From Xylocopa sonorina (taxonomy: Eukaryota; Arthropoda; Insecta; Hymenoptera; Apidae), in the NCBI RefSeq assembly GCF_050948175.1, contig NW_027490150.1, positions 555,001 to 619,000 on the forward strand: a DNA stretch of 64,000 bases, given 5' to 3'. The position numbers were made by a program, and so were the translations under genes. Positions 55,339-64,000 of the stretch are shown one piece after another; positions within the stretch are counted from its first letter, which is position 1, and each line of letters begins with the position of its first letter. The notes under the pieces are model-generated. The model saw nothing but the letters and a program-made list of their open reading frames with translations, was not told the DNA's origin and searched no databases.

Positions 55339-58300
55339 GCGATATCGCGATTTAAGAAGCATTAGAACTCCCTTGCTTCGATACGTAGACATCTGCAAAC
55401 GCTATTTCCTATCAAGGAAGTGTCGCATTTACATTCTTTGAAAGGAATACGAGGTATACATGACACTTCGTAATAAATATTATGTCTTATAATGAAACAT
55501 AGAAATGAGATGCGATATCGCGTTTTGAGATGCATTAGAATTCTAATGCTACGATACGTAGTCATCTGCAAACGCTATTTCCTAGCAAGGAAGTGTCCCA
55601 TTTACATTCATTTGTAGTGCATGCGAGGAATACATGACACTTCGCAATGAATATTATATCTTATCATGATATATCGAAATGAGATTCGTTATCGCGTTTT
55701 AAGAAGCGTTAGAATTCTATTGCTTCGATAAGTAGGCATCTGCAAACGCTATTTCGTAGCAAGGAAGTGTCGCATTTACATTCTTTTGAAGCGAATACGA
55801 GGTATACATAGCAATCCACAATGAATATTTTATCTTATCACGAAACATACAAATGAGATGCGATATCGCGATTTAAGAAGCATTAGAACACCATTGCTTC
55901 AATACGTAGATGTCTGCAAACGCCATTTCCTAGCGAGGAAGAGTCGCACTTACTTTCTTTTGAAGTGAATACGAGGTATACATAACACTGCACATTGAAT
56001 ATTATATCTTATCATGAAACATAGAAATGAGATGCAATATCGCGATTTATGAAGCATTAGAACTCTATTGCTTCCATACGTAGACATCTGCAAAAGCAAC
56101 TTCTAGCAAGGAAGTGTCGTACTTACATTCTATTGAATGGTATACGAGGTACACATGACACTTCGCAATGAATATTATATCTTCTCCTGAAACAGAAATG
56201 AGGTGCGATATCTCGTTTTACGAAACATTAATTCTCTATTGCTACGATACGTAGATATCTGCAGACGCTATATCCTAGGAAGGATGTGTCGCATTTACAT
56301 TCTTTTGAAGTGAGTACGAGGTATACATAACACGCCACAATGACTATTATATCTTATCATGAAACATCGAAATGAGAAGCGATTTCGCGTTTTAAGATGC
56401 ATTAGAACTCTATTGCTACGAAACGTAGACATCTGCAGATGCTATTTCCTAGCAAGGATGTGTCGCATTATCATTCTTTTGAAGTGAATACGAGGAATAA
56501 ATAACAATCCACAATGCATATTATACCTGATCACGAAACATAGAAATGAGATGCGATATCGCGATTTAAGAAGCATTAGAACTCTATTGCTTCGATACGG
56601 AGACATCTACAAACGCTATTTCCTGGTAAGGAAGTGTCGCATTTCCATTCTTTTGGAGTGAATACGAGGTATACATGACACTTCGCAATGAATATTATAT
56701 CTTATCACGAAACTTAGAAATGAGATCCGACGTCTCGTCTTACGAAGCATTAGAACTGTATTGTTTCGATACGTAGACATCTTGAAACGCTATTTCCTAG
56801 CAATGAAGTATCGCATTTACACTCTTTTGAAGTGAATACGTTGTATACATGACACTTCGCAATGAATATTATATCTTACCATGAAACATAGAAATGAGAT
56901 GCGGTATAGCGAATTAAGAATCGTTAGAACTCTATTGCTACGATACTTAGACATTTGCAAACGCTATTTCCTAGCAAGGAAGTGACGCATTTACATTCTT
57001 TTAAAGTGAATACGAGGTATACATAACATTGCACAATGAATATTGTATCTTATCATGATACATATAAATGAGATGCGATATCGCGTTTTAAGAAGCATTA
57101 GAACACTATTGCTTCGATACCTAGATATCTGCAAACGCTGCTTCCTAGCAAGGAAGTGTCGCATCTACATTCCTTTGAAGTGAATACGAGGTATACATGA
57201 CACTCCGCAATGAATATTATATCTTATCAGGAAACATAGAAATGAGATGCGATATCGCTATTTAAGAAGCAATAGAACTCTGTTGCTTCGATACGTACAC
57301 ATCTGCCATCGATATATACTAGCAAGGAAGTGACGCATTTACATTCATTTGAAGTGTATGCGAGGTATACATGACAATTGGCAATGAATACTATATCCTA
57401 ACATGAAACATAGATATGAGATGCGATATCGCGTTCTAAGTAGCATTAGAACTCTATTGCTTCGATACGTAGACATCTGCAGACGCTATTTCCTAGCAAG
57501 GAAGTGTCGCATTTACTATCTCTTGAAGTGAATACGAGGTATACATAACACTCCACAACGAATATTATATCGTATCATGAAACATAGAAATGAGATGCGA
57601 TATCGCGATTTAAGAACCATTAGAACTCTGTTGCTTCGATACGTACACATCTGCCATCGATATATACTAGCAAGGAAGTGACGCATTTACATTCATTTGA
57701 AGTGTATGCGAGGTATACATGACACTTCGCAATGAATATTGTATCTTATCATGAAACATAGAAATGAGATGCGATATCGCGTTTTAAGAAGCATTAGAAC
57801 TCTATTGCTTCGATACGTAGAGATCTGGAAACGCTGTTTCCTAGAAAGGAAGTGTCGGATTTACATTCATTTGAAGTGTATGCGAGGTATACATGACACT
57901 TCGCATTGAATATTATACCTTATCATGAAACATAGAAATCTGATGCGATATCGCGTCTTAAGAAGCATTAGACCTATATTGCTACGATACGTAGATATCT
58001 GCAAACGCTTTTTCCTAGCATGGAAGTGTCGCATTTACATTCATTTGAAGTGTATGCGAGGTATACAAGACACTTCGCAATGAATATTATATCTTATCAT
58101 GAAATATAGAAATGAAATGCGATATCGCGATTTAAGATGCATTTGGGCTCTACTGCTTCGATACGTAGGTATCTGCAAACGCCATTTCCTAGCAAGGAAG
58201 TGACGCATTATCATTCTTTTGAAGTGAATACGAGGTATATATAACATTGCACAATGAACATTATATCTTATCGTGATACATATAAATGAGAAGCGATATC

Positions 58301-59516
58301 GCTATTTAAGCGGCATTAGAACACTATTGCTTCGATACCTAGATATCTGCAAACGCTGCTTCCTAGCCAGGAAGTGTCGCATTTACATTCATTTGAAGTG
58401 TATGCGAGGTATACAAGACACTTCGCAATGAATATTATATCTTATCATGAAACATAGAAATGAGATGCGATATCGCGATTTAAGAAGCATTAGAACTCTA
58501 CTGCTACGATACGTAGACATCTGCGAACGCTATTTCCTAGCATGGAAGTGCCGTATTTACATTCGTTTGAAGTGAAGACGAGGTATACATGACACTTCGC
58601 AATGAATATTATATCTTATTATGAAAGATAGAAATGAGATGCGATATCGCGTTTTAAGAAGCATTAGAACTCTATTGCTACGATACGTAGATATCTGCAA
58701 ACGCTATTTCCAAGCATAGAAGTGTCGGATTTATATTCTTTTGAAGTGAATACGAGGTATACATGACACTTCGCAATGAATATTATATTTTATCATGAAA
58801 CAACGAAATGAGATGCGATATCGCGTTTATGAAAAATTAGAACTATATTGCTACGATACATAGACATCTGCAAACGCTATATCCTAGCAAGGAAGTGACG
58901 CATTATCATTCTTTTGAAGTGAATACGAGGTATACATAACACTGCACAATGAATATTTTATCTTATCATGAAACATAGAAATGAGATGCGATATCGCGAT
59001 TTAAGCAGCATTAGAACTCTATTTCTTCGATACGTAGACATGTGCAAACGCTACTTCCTTGCAAGGAAGTGTCGCATTTACATTCTTTTGAAGTGCATAC
59101 GAAGTATACATGACACTCCGCAATGAATATTATATCTTATCATGAAACACAGAAATGAGATGCGATATCGCGATTTAAGAAGCATTAGAACTCTACTGCT
59201 ACGATACGTAGACATCTGCAAACGCTACTTCCTAGCATGGAAGTGCCGCATTTACATTCATTTGTAGTGTATGCGAGGTATACATGGCAATTGGCAATGA
59301 ATACTATATCCTATCATGAATCATAGATATGAGATGCGATATCGCGTTTTAAGTAGCATTAGAACTCTATTGCTACGATACGCAGACATCTGGAAACCCT
59401 ACTTCCTAGCAGGGAATTGCCGCGATTTCATTCGTTTGAAGTGTGTGCGAGGTATACACTTCGGATCAAACTTCGCACTTATTATTATATCTTATTATGA
59501 AACATAGAAATGAGAT
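55339..59516. repeat. 28-monomer higher-order repeat, copy 3, four monomers deleted (4,178 bp)
   Basis: This is the third copy, shorter by 696 bp, which is exactly four monomers. The break lies near 57,263-57,275, where sequence matching copy 2 at about 52,390 continues in sequence matching about 53,090. Before the break the offset to copy 2 is 4,874 and after it 4,178. It has scattered substitutions against copies 1 and 2 (for example ACATTCTTTG near 55,431, TATATCGAAATG near 55,672, TATTTTATC near 55,826, GCGTCTTAAG near 57,952), and a conversion patch at 58,383-58,423. Confidence 0.93.
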
Positions 59517-61530
59517 GCGATATCGCGTTTTAAGAAGCATTATAACTCTATTGCTTCGATACGTAGACAACTGCAAACGCTACTTCCTAGCAAGGAAGTG
59601 ACGCATTATCATTCTTTTGAAGTGAATACGAGGTATACATAACATTGCACAATGAATATTGTATCTTATCATGATACATATAAATGATATGCGATTTCGC
59701 GATTTAAGCGGCATTAGAACACTATTGCTTCGATACCTAGATATCTGCAAACGCTGCTTCCTAGCAAGGAAGTGTCGCATCTACATTCCTTTGAAGTGAA
59801 TACGAGGTATATATGACACTCCGCAATGAATATTATATCTTATCATGAAACATAGCAATCAGATGCGATATCGCTATTTAAGAAGCAATAGATCTCTATT
59901 GCTTCAATACGTAGACATCTGCCAACGCTATTTCCTAGCAAGGAAGTGTCGCATTTACATTCTCTTGATGTGAATACGCGGTATACATGACACTTCGGAG
60001 TGAATATTATATCTTATCATGAAACATAGAAATGAGATGCTATCTCGCGTTTTAAGAAGAATTAGATCTCCATTTCTACGATACGTAGACATCTGCAGAC
60101 GCTATTTCCTAGCAAGGGAGTGTCGCATTTACATTCTTTTGAAGTGAATACCAGGTATACATATAACTGCGCAATGAATATTGTATCTTATCATGACACA
60201 TAGAAATGAGATGCGATATAGGGATTTAAGAAGAATTAGAACTCAATTGCATCGATACGCAGACATCTCCAAACGCTATTTACTAGCAAGGAGGTGTGGC
60301 ATTTACATTCATTTGAAGTGCAGACGAGATATACATAACACTGCACAATGAATATTATATCTTATCATGAAACATAGAAATGAGATGCCTAATCGCGATT
60401 TTAAAAACATTAGAACTCTATTGCTATGGTACATAGGCATCTGCAAACGCTATTGCCTAGCAAGGAAGTGACGCATTATCATTCTTTTGAAGTGAATACG
60501 AGGTATATATAACATTGCACAATGAACATTATATCTTATCGTGATACATATAAATGAGAAGCGATATCGCTATTTAACCGGCATTAGAACACTATTGCTT
60601 CGATACCTAGATATCTGCAAACGCTGATTCCTAGCAAGGAAGTGTCGCATCTACATTCCTTTGAAGTGAATACGAGGTATACATGACACTCCGCAATGAA
60701 TATTATATCTTATCATGAAACATAGAAATGAGATGCGATATCGCGATTTAAGAAGCATTAGAACTCTACTGCTACGATACGTAGACATCTGCAAACGCTA
60801 TTTCCTAGCATGGAAGTGCCGTATTTACATTCGTTTGAAGTGAAGACGAGGTATACATGACACTTCGCAATGAATATTATATCTTATTATGAAACATAGA
60901 AATGAGATGCGATATCGCGTTTTAAGAAGCATTAGAACTCTATTGCTACGATACGTAGATATCTGCAAACGCTATTTCCAAGCATAGAAGTCTCGGATTT
61001 ATATTCTTTTGAAGTGAATACGAGGTATACATGACACTTCGCAATGAATATTATATTTTATCATGAAACAACGAAATGAGATGAGATATCGCGTTTATGA
61101 AGAATTAGAACTATATTGCTACGATACATAGACATCTGCAAACGCTATATCCTAGCAAGGAAGTGACGCATTATCATTCTTTTGAAGTGAATACGAGGTA
61201 TACATAACACTGCACAATGAATATTTTATCTTATCATGAAACATAGAAATGAGATGCGATATCGCGATTTAAGCAGCATTAGAACTCTATTTCTTCGATA
61301 CGTAGACATGTGCAAACGCTACTTCCTTGCAAGGAAGTGTCGCATTTACATTCTTTTGAAGTGCATACGAAGTATACATGACACTCCGCAATGAATATTA
61401 TATCTTATCATGAAACACAGAAATGAGATGCGATATCGCGATTTAAGAAGCATTAGAACTCTACTGCTACGATACGTAGACATCTGCAAACGCTACTTCC
61501 TAGCATGGAAGTGCCGCATTTACATTCATT

Positions 61531-62233
61531 TGTAGTGTATGCGAGGTATACGTGGCAATTGGCAATGAATACTATATCCTATCATGAATCATAGATATGA
61601 GATGCGATATCGCGTTTTAAGTAGCATTAGAACTCTATTGCTACGATACGCAGACATCTGGAAACCCTACTTCCTAGCAGGGAATTGCCGCGATTTCATT
61701 CGTTTGAAGTGTGTGCGAGGTATACACTTCGGATCAAACTTCGCACTTATTATTATATCTTATTATGAAACATAGAAATGAGATGCGATATCGCGTTTTA
61801 AGAAGCATTATAATTTTATTGCTTCGATACGTAGACAACTGCAAACGCTACTTCCTAGCAAGGAAGTGACGCATTATCATTCTTTTGAAGTGAATACGAG
61901 GTATACATAACATTGCACAATGAATATTGTATCTTATCATGATACATATAAATGATATGCGATTTCGCGATTTAAGCGGCATTAGAACACTATTGCTTCG
62001 ATACCTAGATATCTGCAAACGCTGCTTCCTAGCAAGGAAGTGTCGCATCTACATTCCATTGAAGTGAATACGAGGTATACATGACACTCCGCAATGAATA
62101 TTATATCTTATCATGAAACATAGCAATCAGATGCGATATCGCTATTTAAGAAGCAATAGGTCTCTATTGCTTCAATACGTAGACATCTGCCAACGCTATT
62201 TCCTAGCAAGGAAGTGTCGCATTTACATTCATT
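61531..62233. repeat. 703-bp four-monomer tandem repeat, copy 1
   Basis: This begins at TGTAGTGTATGCGAGGTATA and includes the marker monomer with TTCGGATCAAAC. The next copy starts 703 bp later. Differences noticed include TACGTGGC against TACATGGC and ATTATAATTTTATTGC against ATTATAATTCTATTGC. Confidence 0.9.
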
Positions 62234-62936
62234 TGTAGTGTATGCGAGGTATACATGGCAATTGGCAATGAATACTATATCCTATCATGAATCATAGATA
62301 TGAGATGCGATATCGCGTTTTAAGTAGCATTAGAACTCTATTGCTACGATACGCAGACATCTGGAAACCCTACTTCCTAGCAGGGAATTGCCGCGATTTC
62401 ATTCGTTTGAAGTGTGTGCGAGGTATACACTTCGGATCAAACTTCGCACTTATTATTATATCTTATTATGAAACATAGAAATGAGATGCGATATCGCGTT
62501 TTAAGAAGCATTATAATTCTATTGCTTCGATACGTAGACAACTGCAAACGCTACTTCCTAGCAAGGAAGTGACGCATTATCATTCTTTTGAAGTGAATAC
62601 GAGGTATACATAACATTGCACAATGAATATTGTATCTTATCATGATACATATAAATGATATGCGATTTCGCGATTTAAGCGGCATTAGAACACTATTGCT
62701 TCGATACCTAGATATCTGCAAACGCTGCTTCCTAGCAAGGAAGTGTCGCATCTACATTCCATTGAAGTGAATACGAGGTATACATGACACTCCGCAATGA
62801 ATATTATATCTTATCATGAAACATAGCAATCAGATGCGATATCGCTATTTAAGAAGCAATAGGTCTCTATTGCTTCAATACGTAGACATCTGCCAACGCT
62901 ATTTCCTAGCAAGGAAGTGTCGCATTTACATTCTCT
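62234..62936. repeat. 703-bp four-monomer tandem repeat, copy 2
   Basis: This is the second copy of the preceding unit. At its end the sequence passes into CTCTTGATGTGAATACGCGG instead of a third copy, as also happens at about 59,957. The unit is four monomers of 174 bp plus about 7 bp, the surplus coming from the insertion in the marker monomer. Confidence 0.9.
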
Positions 62937-64000
62937 TGATGTGAATACGCGGTATACATGACACTTCGGAATGAATATTATATCTTATCATGAAACATAG
63001 AAATGAGATGCTATCTCGCGTTTTAAGAAGAATTAGATCTCCATTTCTACGATACGTAGACATCTGCAGACGCTATTTCCTAGCAAGGGAGTGTCGCATT
63101 TACATTCTTTTGAAGTGAATACCAGGTATACATATAACTGCGCAATGAATATTGTATCTTATCATGACACATAGAAATGAGATGCGATATAGGGATTTAA
63201 GAAGAATTAGAACTCAATTGCATCGATACGCAGACATCTCCAAACGCTATTTACTAGCAAGGAGGTGTGGCATTTACATTCATTTGAAGTGCAGACGAGA
63301 TATACATAACACTGCACAATGAATATTGTAACTTATCATGAATTACAGAAATGAGATGCGATATCGCGATTTAAGAAGCATTAGAACTCTATTGCTACGA
63401 TACGTAGATATCTGCTGACGCTATTTCCTTGCAAGGAAGTGTCGCATTTACATTCTTTAGAAGTGAATCCGAAGTATACATGACATTCCGCGATGAATAT
63501 TATATCTTATCATAAAACATAGAAATGAAGTGCGATTTCGCGCTTTAAGAAGCATTAGAACACTGTTGCTTCGATACGTAGACGTCTGCCATCGCAATTA
63601 CCTAGCAAGGAAGTGTCGCATTTACATTCATTTGAAGTGTATGCGAGGTATACAAGATACTTCGCAATGAATATTACGTCTTACCATGATTCATAGATTT
63701 GAGATGCGATATCGCGTTTTGAGAAGCACTAGAACTCTATTGCTACGATACATAGACATCTGCCAACGCTATTTCCTAGCAAGGAAGTGTCGCATTTACA
63801 TTCTCTTGATGTGAATACGCGGTATACATGACACTTCGGAATGAGTATTATATCTTATCATGAAACATAGAAATGAGATGCTATCTCGCGTTTTAAGAAG
63901 AATTAGATCTCCATTTCTACGATACGTAGACATCTGCAGACGCTATTTCCTAGCAAGGGAGTGTCGCATTTACATTCTTTTGAAGTGAATACCAGGTATA

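Larger units (their letters stand above)
5536..64000. repeat. 174-bp satellite DNA array, about 336 monomers
   Basis: The array is head-to-tail without interruption from the gap to the window end. Anchors of the form GGAAGTGTCGCATTTACATT recur every 174 bp (gaagtg at 5,711, 5,885, 6,059, 6,233, 6,407). My hand consensus has 62 G+C in 174 positions. Landmarks in order: GAAGTGTCGCATTTACATTC, TTTGAAGTGAATACGAGGTA, ACTTCGCAATGAATATTATA, CTTATCATGAAACATAGAAA, TGAGATGCGATATCGCG, TTTTAAGAAGCATTAGAAC, GATACGTAGACATCTGC, AAACGCTATTTCCTAGCAAG. Four sites vary repeatedly: CACTTCGCAATG or CACTCCACAATG or CACTGCACAATG; AATACGAGG or TATGCGAGG or TAGACGAGG; GCTTCGAT or GCTACGAT; GCGTTTTAAG or GCGATTTAAG. 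I saw no transposon, tRNA, rRNA or coding gene in the array. Its function is unknown; the monomer length suits one nucleosome plus linker. Confidence 0.97.
59517..64000. repeat. Nested mosaic of HOR fragments at the array's right end
   Basis: After copy 3 the order is scrambled. Positions 59,517-59,955 resemble 52,570-53,000. Then comes a block not seen further left (about 59,957-60,350; CTCTTGATGTGAATACGCGG, ATGCTATCTCGCG, GATATAGGGATTTAAG). Positions 60,350-60,480 resemble 52,530-52,650 and then switch to the 54,050-55,338 order. The marker monomer with TTCGGATCAAAC recurs near 59,460, 61,728 and 62,431 (offsets 2,268 and 703). The new block returns at 62,931 and again at 63,801 (offset 870, five monomers) and runs off the window. 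Confidence 0.88.

Noticed and set aside
5536..64000. CRISPR array or other prokaryotic repeat system
   Set aside because: The DNA is eukaryotic, the repeat is 174 bp with no unique spacers, and neighbours are nuclear rRNA genes.
5536..64000. Centromeric CENP-B box in the satellite
   Set aside because: I looked for the TTCG and CGGG core spacing in the monomer and did not find it. The CTTCGCAATGAA stretch resembles only the first part. Centromere identity cannot be judged from sequence.
5536..64000. Identity with the honeybee 176-bp AluI satellite
   Set aside because: The length is close, but my consensus monomer has no AGCT site and I cannot recall that satellite's sequence well enough to compare. 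Similar length alone proves nothing.
5536..64000. Transposon insertions, tRNA genes or telomeric TTAGG repeats in the array
   Set aside because: Monomer phase is kept almost throughout; the few phase breaks are losses of tens of bases or insertions of about 10-25 bp. No terminal repeats, tRNA boxes or TTAGG runs were seen.

Overview
The window is eukaryotic chromosomal DNA with no recognisable protein-coding gene. It has two parts: a piece of a nuclear ribosomal DNA (rDNA) unit (1-5,435), then, across a 100-N assembly gap (5,436-5,535), about 58.5 kb of one uninterrupted tandem satellite (5,536-64,000). The 18S and 5.8S sequences are metazoan. From memory their conserved blocks look insect, most like Hymenoptera, but I could not test this by alignment.

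rDNA part, transcribed right to left (minus strand): the 3' 1,013 nt of 18S rRNA (4,423-5,435, cut by the gap), ITS1 (920-4,422), complete 5.8S rRNA (about 760-919) and at least 759 nt of ITS2 (1-759; 28S is not reached). ITS1 is about 3.5 kb, very long, because of two internal tandem arrays: nine degenerate units of about 265 bp (roughly 1,140-3,500) and six 56-bp units (3,730-4,079). ITS1 and ITS2 also hold several clear hairpins, the best being a 20-nt-arm stem-loop at 1,947-1,990.

Satellite part: a 174-bp AT-rich monomer (about 36% GC in my hand consensus), about 336 head-to-tail copies, with no gene, transposon or RNA gene visible inside. Each monomer carries the 10-bp palindrome GCGATATCGC and a short TTCC/GGAA stem-loop. 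Left and middle parts are mostly diverged monomers with local duplications. Two recent higher-order repeat (HOR) blocks stand out: a 20-monomer unit (3,481 bp) duplicated in tandem at 17,987-24,967, and a 28-monomer unit (4,874 bp) at 45,591-59,516 whose third copy has lost exactly four monomers and carries a gene-conversion patch. The right end (59,517-64,000) is a nested mosaic of 2,268-, 703- and 870-bp repeats built from the same pieces plus a new block.

Because 18S is on the minus strand, the satellite occupies the side where the 5' ETS and intergenic spacer should be. It is therefore either a rDNA-flanking heterochromatic satellite or an enormous intergenic spacer array. The N gap, which also swallows about 900 nt of 18S, prevents a decision. 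The many short open frames are by-products of repeat sequence (174 = 3 x 58), not genes. I did not find a convincing new gene system; the interest lies in repeat architecture and evolution.
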